A stretch of 64,000 nucleotides of DNA from Flavobacterium sp. 9R (GCF_902506345.1 NZ_LR733413.1:1705636-1769635); one strand, 5' to 3'; counted from the stretch's first letter, positions 1 through 8,614 are shown. Made by a program: numbers and translations. Notes: a model not told the origin generated them from the letters alone.

Positions 1-1
1 A

Positions 2-1963
2 GATATTTCGTTTTTAAACTACAATCGATTACAAAACGAGGGTTCCTTCCAATGGCCTGTTCCTGATTACGGTCATCCGGGAACTCCAAGATTATTTACT
101 GATAAAAAGTTTTACACTCCTTCACAAAAGGCGATTTTCAATCTGCCTACTGCTATAGAAAACACATCTGAAGCTCCTGATTCCAATTACCCATTTATCC
201 TTACCACTGGACGCATAAGAGATCAATGGCATACTATGACCAAAACAGGTAAAGTGTCTCGATTGATGACTCATATCCCTAGTCCCGTTTTGGAAATGAA
301 CCCGATTGATGCTTACAAAGCAGAAATAGAAACGGATGATATAGTTACTGTAAGTAGCAAAAACGGTACTGTTAGAGTAAAAGCGAAAGTTGCTAATACT
401 ACTCGTGAGTCGGTTGTTTTTTTACCCATGCATTGGGGCAAACAATTGGATAATGATTTGAATCGTACCAATAACTTAACCAATACGCTCATAGATCCAC
501 TTTCTAAGGAACCTGATTTTAAATACACTTGTGTTGCTATTGAAAAATACAAAAAACCAACCGAAAAAATTGTCGTAGTAGGCGCAGGAGCAGCCGCATT
601 TCGATTCATACAAAATTACAGAGAAATCAATACGCAAGATGAAATAGTAGTCTTTTCGAATGAAAAAAATCCATTTTATAACAGAGTTTTACTTCCTGAA
701 TACGTTACCGCCGAACTCTCTTGGGAGCAACTTTTAAAAATAAAAGAAGAAGCCTTAGCCAAACTGAATATCACGTTACAATCTGAAGTTGCTATCAACC
801 AAATTAGTACAGACGAAAAAAAGATAACAGATAGTAATGGTGCTATTCATCATTATGACACGCTAATTCTTGCTACTGGGAGCCGCCCTTTTGTATCTGA
901 AAATGCACAACTTCATCTACCTGGCCGATTTACTATCAGAAAAAAAGATGATGCCGACCGATTGCGTAACTATTTAGAGCAAACACAATTGCCTCCAGAA
1001 GAACAGCACGTTGTGATAGTAGGTGGCGGATTGTTAGGGCTTGAATTGGCTGCAGCACTTAAACATAAAAAAGTAAAAATCACCATTATCCAAAGAGCAT
1101 CCCGTTTGATGGAACGTCAATTGGACCGTATTTCGAGCAAATTACTAGCTGAAGAAGTACAGCAAAGAGATATTCAAATTTATTTTGACAATGAAGTAAG
1201 TACAGTTTTTAGCACCAATCGAGCCCATGAATTAGAAATAGCTTTAAAAAGTGGTAGAACCCTAACTGCCAATGCCATAGTTTACACAATAGGAACAATA
1301 CCGAATATTGAGGTCGCCAAAGAAGCTGGGCTTACTTGTGCCCGTGGTGTAAAAGTGAATCAGTATTTGCAATCCTCTAATCCTTCAATATTTGCTATTG
1401 GCGAAATAGCCGAATTTAATAATCAACTTTTTGGTATTACTTCAGCAGCAGAGGAACAAGCCGATATTCTTGCTAATTATCTGGCAGGCGATATTAGTAG
1501 CCATTACAAAGGTTCTGTTTTAATGAATATCTTAAAGTTAGAAGATATCAATTTATGTAGTATTGGCGAGATTGAAGTACCAGAAAACGATGACTCGTAT
1601 GAAGAAATTGTTTTTTCTGATTTAGGCAAACGCTATTACAAAAAGTGTATCGTTAAAAACGACTTGTTGATTGGAGCTATTTTAATGGGGGATAAAAATG
1701 AATTTGCCGAATTCAAAACTATGATTGAAAGTAAAATTGAACTTTCGGATAAACGAAATACATTATTAAGAGGAAGCACTACTGCAAAACCAATTCTTGG
1801 TAAACTTGTATGTTCTTGTAGCCAAGTTGGAAGCGGGAACATAGAAGCAACCATCAAAAGCGGTGTTACAGACTTTACCACTCTATGCAAAACCACTGGT
1901 GCAGGTTTAGGCTGTGGAAGTTGCAAAACAGAGGTAAAAGAACTATTAGCAAAAGTAAAATAA
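2..1963 (+). CDS. assimilatory nitrate reductase, 3' part, fused to FAD/NAD(P)H and [2Fe-2S] domains (5' truncated by window)
   Basis: The frame is open from base 2, so the ATG at 236 is internal and 653 residues of a longer protein are seen. The first ~185 residues look like the C-terminal molybdopterin-dinucleotide-binding domain of a NasA/NarB-type nitrate reductase (FILTTGRIRDQWHTMTKTG, then a beta-barrel ending in FLPMHWGK). They are followed without a break by a pyridine nucleotide-disulphide oxidoreductase module like the N-terminus of NirB: FAD motif VVVGAGAAAF near residue 190 and NAD(P) motif VIVGGGLLGLELA near 340. The end is a BFD-like [2Fe-2S] domain with CSC and CGSC cysteines (about 602-643). 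Inferred role: cytoplasmic nitrate-to-nitrite reduction with the electron-donor module on the same chain. The missing N-terminus should hold the [4Fe-4S] and Mo-bis-MGD domains. Confidence 0.85.
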   Translation, partial: DISFLNYNRLQNEGSFQWPVPDYGHPGTPRLFTDKKFYTPSQKAIFNLPTAIENTSEAPDSNYPFILTTGRIRDQWHTMTKTGKVSRLMTHIPSPVLEMNPIDAYKAEIETDDIVTVSSKNGTVRVKAKVANTTRESVVFLPMHWGKQLDNDLNRTNNLTNTLIDPLSKEPDFKYTCVAIEKYKKPTEKIVVVGAGAAAFRFIQNYREINTQDEIVVFSNEKNPFYNRVLLPEYVTAELSWEQLLKIKEEALAKLNITLQSEVAINQISTDEKKITDSNGAIHHYDTLILATGSRPFVSENAQLHLPGRFTIRKKDDADRLRNYLEQTQLPPEEQHVVIVGGGLLGLELAAALKHKKVKITIIQRASRLMERQLDRISSKLLAEEVQQRDIQIYFDNEVSTVFSTNRAHELEIALKSGRTLTANAIVYTIGTIPNIEVAKEAGLTCARGVKVNQYLQSSNPSIFAIGEIAEFNNQLFGITSAAEEQADILANYLAGDISSHYKGSVLMNILKLEDINLCSIGEIEVPENDDSYEEIVFSDLGKRYYKKCIVKNDLLIGAILMGDKNEFAEFKTMIESKIELSDKRNTLLRGSTTAKPILGKLVCSCSQVGSGNIEATIKSGVTDFTTLCKTTGAGLGCGSCKTEVKELLAKVK

Positions 1964-2013
1964 CGATTCACAACAGCCCATGGTGCTACCACAAGGCTAC
2001 AAAACTCATATCG

Positions 2014-3453
2014 ATGGATTTAACACGTTTGATTATTAAGGGCGGAGTGCTTTCTCCAGGAGAATTAAAAGAAATTGCAACAATGGCATTAGAACAAGGT
2101 CTCAAAGCCATTTCATTTGGTTCGAGACAAGATATCATTTTTCCAGTAGGATTTAATCCACTTCATTTAGAAAACAATAAATTGTTTCATTTTGTATATC
2201 CTGATGAAAAAAGTGGAAACAATATAGTGTCCTCTTATGTTTCAACAGATATTTTTAGAAATACGCCCTGGGTTACAGGTAATAAATTCTTGTACATACT
2301 CGAACAATTTAAAGAAAATCCAAGATTAAAAATAAACATAACCGATCCCAAACAACAACTTGTTCCTTTATTTACTGGTCAAATCAACTTTGTTGCATCT
2401 GAACATGAGGACTATTGGTTTTTATACGTTCGATTACCTCAATGGGATAAAATGGAAATGTATCCTGTACTCATTTATAGTTGGAATATTGCAGCAGTTT
2501 ATTATGCAATTGAGTCTATACTAACTGAAGAACCAATAAATGCAGAAATGATTTTTCAGTTAATCAATGACAAACTAGATACCAACAATCGTACAATAGA
2601 CAAGCCATTGCATGTTCCGTTTTATCCTTTCCCATATTATGAGGGAATGAATAGACTAGGAATTGATCAATATTGGCTAGGTTTATACTGGAGAAATAAC
2701 TTGTATGATTTGGCATTTTTAAAGGAAATGTGTGACCTATGCTTTGATTGTAAAATTGGAAAAATTTGTATTACGCCATGGAAATCATTTATTGTAAAGG
2801 GAATACCTAAAGAGCGAAAACTCGATTGGGAAAAATTCTTAGGAAAGAATGGAATTAATGTTAGGCACTCGCTTTTAGAACTGAATTGGCATTTACCCGT
2901 AGCTGCAGAATGGGCGCTAAATCTGAAAACCTTTTTGGTAAGAACTTTGGACCAGTTTGACATTAGCACTTACGGCCTTACCTTCGGATTATCCCACTAC
3001 AACAGGGAAGGTCATTACTTTACCTCTATAGTGATTGAAAGAAATGATATTCCAAAAGACCTTGAGTCAATTAAAATACGGGCTACTTTTAATGTCTTGT
3101 ATGCCAAAAATTTTGACCCGAATACTAAAGAATATATCGTACACACACAAGACGTAGACAAACTAGAACTCCCCACTATATTGATTGAATTAAGTAAGAA
3201 ATACTTTGAAGAACTTGGCAATTCTATCCTAGAAATTAGTACCAATACCTCTGAAAAAGAACCTGTAAGAGAAGAATTGCACCAGTGTCAGGATTGTTTA
3301 ACACTATACAATCCTTTGTATGGTGACCGTTCACAGGGAATTCAAGAGGGTGTTCACTTTACTGCATTGCCTGAGTACTATTGTTGTTCTCTATGCGATG
3401 CTCCCAAAGAACGCTTTAAACAAATCACTTCCAAAAAAATAGGAGTAAAATAA
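2014..3453 (+). CDS. nitrite/sulfite reductase-like protein with C-terminal rubredoxin domain
   Basis: A 479-residue protein. The ATG at 2014 is preferred over an in-frame start at 1885, which would overlap the previous gene by 79 bases. The N-terminus (LIIKGGVLSPGELKEIA...FGSRQDIIFP) resembles the ferredoxin-like half-domain of siroheme nitrite/sulfite reductases, and TPWKSFIVKGI near residue 260 resembles the second half-domain. The canonical siroheme/[4Fe-4S] cysteine spacing is not evident; instead there is a cysteine-rich stretch CDLCFDCKIGKIC just before TPW. Residues ~424-469 are a clear rubredoxin, with CQDC, a G/Y-rich loop, LPEYYCCSLC and KERF. It lies 50 bases after the nitrate reductase and is probably co-transcribed. 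It may be an electron carrier or accessory protein of nitrite reduction; catalytic activity is doubtful. Confidence 0.72.
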   Translation: MDLTRLIIKGGVLSPGELKEIATMALEQGLKAISFGSRQDIIFPVGFNPLHLENNKLFHFVYPDEKSGNNIVSSYVSTDIFRNTPWVTGNKFLYILEQFKENPRLKINITDPKQQLVPLFTGQINFVASEHEDYWFLYVRLPQWDKMEMYPVLIYSWNIAAVYYAIESILTEEPINAEMIFQLINDKLDTNNRTIDKPLHVPFYPFPYYEGMNRLGIDQYWLGLYWRNNLYDLAFLKEMCDLCFDCKIGKICITPWKSFIVKGIPKERKLDWEKFLGKNGINVRHSLLELNWHLPVAAEWALNLKTFLVRTLDQFDISTYGLTFGLSHYNREGHYFTSIVIERNDIPKDLESIKIRATFNVLYAKNFDPNTKEYIVHTQDVDKLELPTILIELSKKYFEELGNSILEISTNTSEKEPVREELHQCQDCLTLYNPLYGDRSQGIQEGVHFTALPEYYCCSLCDAPKERFKQITSKKIGVK

Positions 3454-3609
3454 CAAGCCCATTTATACAAATAAAACAGGCTGCAATTCGCTTTGCTTGA
3501 GAGATTGCATCGTTCTTTCAATGGGAAATGAGAACATACAACAGGCAACAGATGATATGGAGGTATGACTAGACTTAGGCATATCCAAAAACAAAACAGC
3601 ATTATCTTT

Positions 3610-4158
3610 ATGGAAACTACTTTTAAAACAGTGAGTTCATCACATGTTATCATTTCGGAACTAATGCTTCCGTCCCACACTAATTTTAGTGGTAAAATTC
3701 ATGGCGGTTATATTTTGTCCTTATTGGACCAAATTGCGTTTGCTTGTGCCTCTAAGTTTTCGGGGAATTATTGTGTCACGGCTTCTGTTGATACCGTCAA
3801 TTTTTTGATGCCAATTGAAGTGGGTGAATTGGTAACAATGAAGGCCAGTGTCAATTATGTAGGCAACAGTTCTATGATTATAGGTATTAGAGTTGAGGCC
3901 GAAAATATACAAACTGGCGCTATTAAACATTGCAACTCTTCTTATTTTACAATGGTTTCCAAAGATAAAGAAGGAAAAAACGCCCCTGTTCCTGGTTTAT
4001 TACTAACCACACTAAAAGAAGTTAGCAGGTTTGAAAACGGTGTGCGACAAATTGCCTTAAAAAAAGAAAGAGACTATCAAAAAAGCATTGCCACTTTCGG
4101 CACGATTGAATCAATTTTGAAATCCAATCAGTACAAAGTTAAGGTGGCGTTGGAGTAA
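3610..4158 (+). CDS. acyl-CoA thioesterase, hotdog fold
   Basis: A 182-residue protein of the acyl-CoA hydrolase (YciA/BFIT-like) hotdog family, which cleaves acyl-CoA to free acid and CoA in the cytoplasm. The signature is HTNFSGKIHGGYILSLLDQIAFACA, in pieces: the Asn, the HGG turn and the D of LLDQ are the usual active-site elements. SVDTVNFLMPIEVGELV follows, as in the family. An in-frame ATG at 3565 would add 15 residues. It has GGAGG directly before it, but with only one base of spacing, and the homologous region begins at METTFK, so 3610 is chosen. It follows the nitrate genes by ~150 bases; a functional link is not apparent. Confidence 0.8.
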   Translation: METTFKTVSSSHVIISELMLPSHTNFSGKIHGGYILSLLDQIAFACASKFSGNYCVTASVDTVNFLMPIEVGELVTMKASVNYVGNSSMIIGIRVEAENIQTGAIKHCNSSYFTMVSKDKEGKNAPVPGLLLTTLKEVSRFENGVRQIALKKERDYQKSIATFGTIESILKSNQYKVKVALE

Positions 4159-4169
4159 GGTGTAGTACA

Positions 4170-4312
4170 TAGTTCTTAGTTTTTAGTGAGTAGAGTTAGT
4201 TTATTTAAAATAAAAAGCGTTTGAAAATAGAAACTTCAAATGCTATATAAGATTCACAGATTTAGTACTGACAACCAATTACTATCGAATATGGACTAAA
4301 AACTAAGGACTA
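4170..4312. repeat. inverted word repeat in the thioesterase-cobA gap
   Basis: ACTAAAAACTAAGGACTA (4295-4312) is the reverse complement of 4170-4187 at 17 of 18 positions. More copies of the ACTA/CTAAG/CACT words surround both arms up to the cobA stop. The arms flank a separate small terminator hairpin. This is the same design as other intergenic word repeats in the window: one orientation next to one gene, the opposite next to the other. Confidence 0.6.
4211..4244 (-). terminator. Rho-independent terminator of cobA
   Basis: AGCGTTTGAA (4216-4225) pairs with TTCAAATGCT (4235-4244) with one G-T pair and a 9-nt loop. Read on the minus strand, the hairpin is followed by TTTTTATTTT. It lies 120 bases beyond the cobA stop codon. 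Confidence 0.55.
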
Positions 4313-4366
4313 CTCACTGGGGACTAAAGACTATAAACTAATCAATAGGACTATAATCACTAAGCA

Positions 4367-5140
4367 CTATAAACTAATCTCTTTTACCCCTATACTCTCC
4401 AAATAATGTTGGTCAAGACTAGCGTGTCTCACGGTTGCACCAATAATGATAATCGCGGGAGAGGAAAGTTGGTGTTGTTCTACTAACTGACTTATGGAAG
4501 AAAGGGTGCCGATTACTCTTTTTTGATCGCTTTTGGTTCCATTTTGAATGATAGCAATAGGTAAATCGTCATCCCTATGACGTTGATAAATACTAAGAAT
4601 TTGTTCCAATTTATGCATCCCCATCAAAATAACAACTGTAGCAGCAGATTGTGCGGCCAAAGTAACATCTTTAGATAATTCATGATTGGATGTTGTACCA
4701 GTAATTACCCAAAAACTCTCGGCAATATGACGCTGTGTTAAACTAATTCCATTGGCAGCAGGAACTCCCAAAGCTGAAGAAATTCCGGGTACTATAGCTG
4801 TAGCAATACCGTGTTGTTCTGCATAGTCAATTTCCTCTATTCCTCGTCCAAAAACAAATGGATCGCCTCCTTTTAAGCGGACTACGTGTCCATATTTTTG
4901 AGCCATTACCACAATTAACTCATTGATTTGATCTTGCGTGTAGGCATGACATCCAAAACGCTTACCAACAAAAATCACTTCGGTCGCTGAAGTATAGTGC
5001 AATAAATTCTCATTGACTAAGGCATCATACAATACAACATTTGCATTTTGTAATGCTTTGATGGCTTTTAAAGTAATTAACTCTTCGTCTCCTGGACCAG
5101 CACCTACGATGGTTAACAAAGGTTGTACTGTTTGGTTCAT
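4367..5140 (-). CDS. cobA: uroporphyrinogen-III C-methyltransferase (siroheme synthesis)
   Basis: A 257-residue SUMT. It transfers two methyl groups from SAM to uroporphyrinogen III to make precorrin-2, on the way to siroheme, the cofactor of assimilatory nitrite and sulfite reductases. Visible family motifs: VGAGPGDEELITLKA at the N-terminus, VLYDALV, VGKR, RLKGGDPFVFGRG and VPGISSALGVPAANGI. Length is that of a single-domain CobA/SirA, without a CysG-type dehydrogenase/chelatase. It sits convergent to the nitrate-reduction genes, which fits supplying siroheme to that pathway. A nest of AT palindromes lies just upstream and may carry its control. Confidence 0.93.
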   Translation of the reverse strand: MNQTVQPLLTIVGAGPGDEELITLKAIKALQNANVVLYDALVNENLLHYTSATEVIFVGKRFGCHAYTQDQINELIVVMAQKYGHVVRLKGGDPFVFGRGIEEIDYAEQHGIATAIVPGISSALGVPAANGISLTQRHIAESFWVITGTTSNHELSKDVTLAAQSAATVVILMGMHKLEQILSIYQRHRDDDLPIAIIQNGTKSDQKRVIGTLSSISQLVEQHQLSSPAIIIIGATVRHASLDQHYLESIGVKEISL

Positions 5141-5165
5141 TTGCTATAATTTTTAAAATAAGAAA

Positions 5166-5205
5166 AAATACTTATTTCAAATATAAGTATTTATACTTAA
5201 ATAAG
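5166..5205. promoter_or_regulatory. nested AT-rich palindromes upstream of cobA, possible operator
   Basis: AAATACTTA (5166-5174) pairs with TAAGTATTT (5184-5192). TAAGTATTTATACTTA (5184-5199) is a second overlapping palindrome, and CTTATTT (5171-5177) matches AAATAAG (5199-5205). The half-site TA(A/C)TTA-like word therefore occurs three times in alternating orientation, 26-40 bases before the cobA start. This looks like a multi-site operator for a dimeric regulator. No T-run follows, so a terminator is less likely. The regulator is unknown. Confidence 0.4.
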
Positions 5206-5374
5206 AAGCAATGTTTGTTACTTTATTTTATCAGACAAGAAAATCATTTTAAGTTAAAAAATAATATCGACCCATTTCATTTACTACTTAGCAACCCATC
5301 CTTAATTGAAACCCCAAATAGTAACACGGAGGAAAAATAAATAAAAGCCCTACATACAAAAAATATTTTGTTCC

Positions 5375-6637
5375 TTATGTCTTCAACTTTTTCTTTTTAG
5401 CCGCAGGAAACAAGACATTATTTAAGATCAAACGATAACCTGGCGAATTCGGATGTAAGTCTAATACAGTGGCGGGATCGCCTACTTGGTGTTGAAAATC
5501 CTCGGGGTCGTGTCCGCCATAGAAGGTAAACATGCCTTTACCTTTTTGCCCATGAATATAACGCGCCTCTCCATTGAGCTCACAACTTCCCAAAAGCAGG
5601 ATGTTGGATTTAATTAATTCCGAGTCAAAAGCAGTAGTTTGTCCCATAAAACCCTTGATAAGCTGAGTGTGATTCTGACACAGCATACTAGGGATTGGGT
5701 CCCACTTGGCTGAGAATTCCATCAAAGTAAAGTAATCTTTTTCCATTGGAATTTTTCTTCTACCCGTCATGTCAATATTAGAGAATTCATATTGTTCGGG
5801 GCGACGTTCTAAAGTAAAGTTCTTGAAAGCAAAAGATTTTGAATAATCCAATTGTGCTTGGTAATTGGGACTACTTGCATCACCATCAAACATGGTCTCA
5901 CAGATATCGATTCCTTGAGCAGCCAATGCGATATCAAAACTATCGGTAGCGGAACACATGGCAAACATGAACCCTCCTCCAATTACAAAATGACTAATTT
6001 TCTGTGCTACAGCACCTTTTTCATCGGATACTTTGGCAAAACCGAGCTTCTTTGCAAGAATTTCGGCCTCTTTTTTTTGCTCAATATACCAAGGGGTATT
6101 TTTGTAGGTGCCATAAAATTTGCCGTATTGTCCCGTAAAATCTTCGTGATGCAAATGCAACCAATCATATAGCAGCAATTGATCCGACAACACTTCTTCG
6201 TCATAGACAGCCGTAAAAGGAATCTCGGCGTAGGTTAAAACAAGGGTAACTGCATCATCCCAAGGTTGTTTCCCTTTGGGAGTATACACCGCAATCTTAG
6301 GCGCTTTTTCTAACAAAACCGATTCCATATTTTGCGAAGGACTTGCTATAAGATTTAGTAACTCCACTTCTTCACTATCCGATACAACTTCAAAACTTAC
6401 GCCTCGAATCTGACACTCTTTTCTAATTTCTGGAGCATCTGGCAACAAAAAAGAGCCTCCTCTGTAGTTTAGCAACCAACTCGCTTTGTAATTTTTATCC
6501 AAACACCAATAGGTAATCCCATAGGCCTTTAAATGGTTTTGCTGGGAGGTTTCGTCCATAGGCAGTAAAAGAAATCCAGCCTTTGCAATAGTCGACACAA
6601 AAAATAGGAAAAGGAAACAAAGATTTTTTGGCTTCAT
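5375..6637 (-). CDS. exported Bacteroidetes protein of unknown function (often labelled asparagine synthetase B)
   Basis: A 420-residue protein with an N-terminal signal peptide (MKPKNLCFLFLFFVSTIAKAG, in pieces; cleavage likely after AKA). It should be periplasmic or surface-exposed. Related Bacteroidetes proteins are often named asparagine synthetase B, but no glutaminase N-terminal Cys or ATP-pyrophosphatase loop is visible, so that name is not supported. Segments such as LLLYDWLHLHHEDFTGQYG, FVIGGGFMFAMCSATDSFD and YGGHDPEDF, together with alternating strands and turns, suggest a flavodoxin/glutamine-amidotransferase-like alpha/beta fold (inference). It is a single gene, with gaps of 230-280 bases on both sides. 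Confidence 0.7.
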   Translation of the reverse strand: MKPKNLCFLFLFFVSTIAKAGFLLLPMDETSQQNHLKAYGITYWCLDKNYKASWLLNYRGGSFLLPDAPEIRKECQIRGVSFEVVSDSEEVELLNLIASPSQNMESVLLEKAPKIAVYTPKGKQPWDDAVTLVLTYAEIPFTAVYDEEVLSDQLLLYDWLHLHHEDFTGQYGKFYGTYKNTPWYIEQKKEAEILAKKLGFAKVSDEKGAVAQKISHFVIGGGFMFAMCSATDSFDIALAAQGIDICETMFDGDASSPNYQAQLDYSKSFAFKNFTLERRPEQYEFSNIDMTGRRKIPMEKDYFTLMEFSAKWDPIPSMLCQNHTQLIKGFMGQTTAFDSELIKSNILLLGSCELNGEARYIHGQKGKGMFTFYGGHDPEDFQHQVGDPATVLDLHPNSPGYRLILNNVLFPAAKKKKLKT

Positions 6638-6851
6638 ATATGTAAATTATATTTTTTATAGGTCATATATAGTGTCGCCTTTTACTTATTGTTTTTTGTT
6701 TACAACAGACCTATTGTTAATGGCGATTTCATAGCATCATTTATTGTAGCTCAAAGATAATCGTTATGGACAACTTACCATAGTGTAAACAAAAAAACTG
6801 TTCTAATTAGATTCAAAAAAACAATGAAGATTTACTAACATTAATGCAAAA

Positions 6852-6871
6852 AACACGTAAAACTACGTGTT
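6852..6871. promoter_or_regulatory. inverted repeat AACACGTA-N4-TACGTGTT upstream of a small membrane-protein gene
   Basis: Eight-base arms AACACGTA (6852-6859) and TACGTGTT (6864-6871) are perfectly complementary around AAAC. They lie 46 bases before the 46-residue ORF and 21 bases before a TACATTTG -7-like element (6892-6899). The position suits an operator near the -33 region. A LuxR/NarL-type regulator is encoded convergently ~200 bases away, but a link is only a guess. Confidence 0.45.
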
Positions 6872-6891
6872 CTCATTTGAATCATCCCAAT

Positions 6892-6899
6892 TACATTTG
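6892..6899 (+). promoter_or_regulatory. TACATTTG, Bacteroidetes -7 element
   Basis: It matches TAnnTTTG, the -7 element of the Bacteroidetes primary sigma factor, 18 bases before the small ORF. No good -33 TTTG is seen at the usual spacing, which would fit activator-dependent transcription through the inverted repeat at 6852-6871. Confidence 0.35.
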
Positions 6900-6917
6900 C
6901 ATAAACACCAGACAGTT

Positions 6918-7058
6918 ATGAAATTCACCGTTAATTACACCACAGAAAACACAAAAAACCTTACTCATTATCCAGTAGCAAAAAAAATTGTAATGGGAGT
7001 AGTGCTTATTTTAGTAATCCTATTTTATGCCTTATCTTTTGATTTTTTATTAAGTTAA
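6918..7058 (+). CDS. 46-residue single-pass membrane protein
   Basis: The ORF could start at 6867, but the ATG at 6918 lies downstream of the -7-like element and is preferred. The product has a polar N-terminus (MKFTVNYTTENTKN) and one hydrophobic helix VMGVVLILVILFYALSF, ending at LLS. There is no family assignment. It has its own palindromic upstream site and runs convergent to the response regulator, with only 7 bases between stop codons. It could be a small envelope-stress or regulatory membrane protein; this is inference from architecture only. Confidence 0.55.
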   Translation: MKFTVNYTTENTKNLTHYPVAKKIVMGVVLILVILFYALSFDFLLS

Positions 7059-7065
7059 TAAAAGA

Positions 7066-7728
7066 TTACTCCAAACTCACCAAATCATTTTGCAAGGCAA
7101 AAACCACTAATCCAGCCACATTTCTTGAGTTGGTTTTTAGCAACAAATTAGTTCTGTGCCCTTCAACTGTTCTAGGACTTATAAATAAGTAGTCCCCTAT
7201 TTCTACCGCATTTTTTTGCTTACAAATCAGTTTAAGGACTTCAATTTCACGTTCCGAGAGCATGCTTTTATCCAAACAGCTTTTTAGCTTACTTCCAGAA
7301 AGCGATGCTTCTTTAATTACACTAACTACTTCATCCGAATAATAAAATCCCTTGCAAGCCACCTCATTGATGGTAGCAATCAATTCTTCTGGAGAAGCAT
7401 TCTTCAATAGATAAGATGACGCACCAACATCAATCATGTTAGCAATAAATGCCTTAGAATGATAACTTGTTAGCGCAATAATTTTTATTTCGGGAAACTC
7501 TTTATGAATGATTTTTGTGGCTTCTACACCATTAATAATGGGCATTTTTAAATCCATTATTACAATGTCGGGAAGCTCATACGTACTTCTAAGAAAAGCA
7601 ATCAATTCTTGTCCGTTATTGGCTTCGTGTAGTATTGAAAAATTGGGCTCTCTACTTAAAATAAATTCCAAACCTTTTCTAAAGAGCTCTTCATCGTCTA
7701 CTAAAATAATTTTGATCGTTTTGGTCAT
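7066..7728 (-). CDS. NarL/LuxR-family response regulator
   Basis: A 220-residue protein with a receiver domain, then a LuxR-type helix-turn-helix. The acidic pair DD is at 11-12, the phosphoacceptor Asp near residue 59 (IVIMDLKMP), Thr87 and Lys109 complete the switch residues, and the HTH is at ~156-211 (LSEREIEVLKLICKQ...ISPRTVEGHRTNLL). It acts in the cytoplasm as a phosphorylation-controlled DNA-binding protein. It follows the histidine kinase gene by two bases, so the two form a pair. Its target genes are not shown by the sequence. Confidence 0.92.
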   Translation of the reverse strand: MTKTIKIILVDDEELFRKGLEFILSREPNFSILHEANNGQELIAFLRSTYELPDIVIMDLKMPIINGVEATKIIHKEFPEIKIIALTSYHSKAFIANMIDVGASSYLLKNASPEELIATINEVACKGFYYSDEVVSVIKEASLSGSKLKSCLDKSMLSEREIEVLKLICKQKNAVEIGDYLFISPRTVEGHRTNLLLKTNSRNVAGLVVFALQNDLVSLE

Positions 7729-7730
7729 AA

Positions 7731-8522
7731 CTAAAAAACAAATTCTACTTGTACTCCTTTCGAAACCTCAGAATAAAAAGACAGTTTGCCTTTTAAGAAT
7801 GAGATCCTACTTTCGATATTTTTTAATCCTAAGCCCTTTTGATGTGAACAATCGCCTGCATCAAATCCGATTCCGTTATCAGTATACATACATTTTGTAT
7901 ACTCCCCTTCTTTGAGAAAGGTCACCGTTATAATCGTTGCTTTTCCATGACGAATGGAATTATTCAATAACTCTTGCAAAATTCTAAAAACATGCAGTTG
8001 CTTTCTTATTTCGGATTCTTCAAAAGTTACTTCATTTTCATAAATAACTTGTACACCTTTGGCGGAACTAAACTCCATACATAATTCTTCTACCCCTGCA
8101 TCTAAACCAAATTTTTCTAAAACTGGCGGCAATAAATCATGCGCAATCTTCCTCGAATTCTCCAATGCCTTTCCTGTTAGCGTAATTACATTGGATTTAA
8201 TTTTCTCTACATCAGCAGTTGAAAGATTAGGAGTAGCCAACAAATGGGCGTTTAAAGCTACTACATTCAACTTTGAGCTGATATCATCATGTAAATCTTG
8301 AGCAATTCGCTTTCTCTCTGCTTCTTGCGTTTCAATTACTGCTTTTAAGAGCTCTTTTTGATGAAATATTTCAGCATCTTTCTTTTCAATTTCTTTTTGA
8401 ATAATTTTTTTTCTAGAAAAATAGAAAAAAACAATAAGCACCACTGCCAGAATTGTAAAAAAGAAGGAAGTGTACAAAATAACTAGAACAATTTCTTTCT
8501 CTGTAATGGAAGTTGCATCCAT
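7731..8522 (-). CDS. NarX/DesK-type sensor histidine kinase
   Basis: A 263-residue protein with one transmembrane helix (~11-34), a short coiled coil, a HisKA_3 dimerisation domain with the phospho-His near residue 78 (ERKRIAQDLHDDISSKL) and a HATPase_c domain (ELLNNSIRHGKA, DNGIGFD, GLGLKNIESR). There is no periplasmic or cytoplasmic sensor domain, so the signal must come from a partner or the membrane. The adjacent upstream gene encodes a seven-helix membrane protein that could supply it. It phosphorylates the response regulator encoded two bases downstream (inference from pairing). Confidence 0.92.
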   Translation of the reverse strand: MDATSITEKEIVLVILYTSFFFTILAVVLIVFFYFSRKKIIQKEIEKKDAEIFHQKELLKAVIETQEAERKRIAQDLHDDISSKLNVVALNAHLLATPNLSTADVEKIKSNVITLTGKALENSRKIAHDLLPPVLEKFGLDAGVEELCMEFSSAKGVQVIYENEVTFEESEIRKQLHVFRILQELLNNSIRHGKATIITVTFLKEGEYTKCMYTDNGIGFDAGDCSHQKGLGLKNIESRISFLKGKLSFYSEVSKGVQVEFVF

Positions 8523-8614
8523 GTATTGTGTGGTATTATCTATTTGGGGACTATAATGGTATCAAAAATAGCTTAATTTATTATAAACCACAAAAATTAA
8601 CTAAAAAAAAGGCT

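Noticed and set aside
3565..3609. Earlier thioesterase start with GGAGG just upstream
   Set aside because: Only one base separates GGAGG from the ATG, and the extra residues do not look like the family; Bacteroidetes rely little on such sites.
313..3680. Minus-strand open frames over the nitrate genes (313-609, 1636-1992, 2667-2969, 3015-3245, 3378-3680)
   Set aside because: Antisense shadows of clear coding sequences.
5375..6637. Asparagine synthetase B
   Set aside because: It has a signal peptide, and no N-terminal catalytic Cys or PP-loop was seen.
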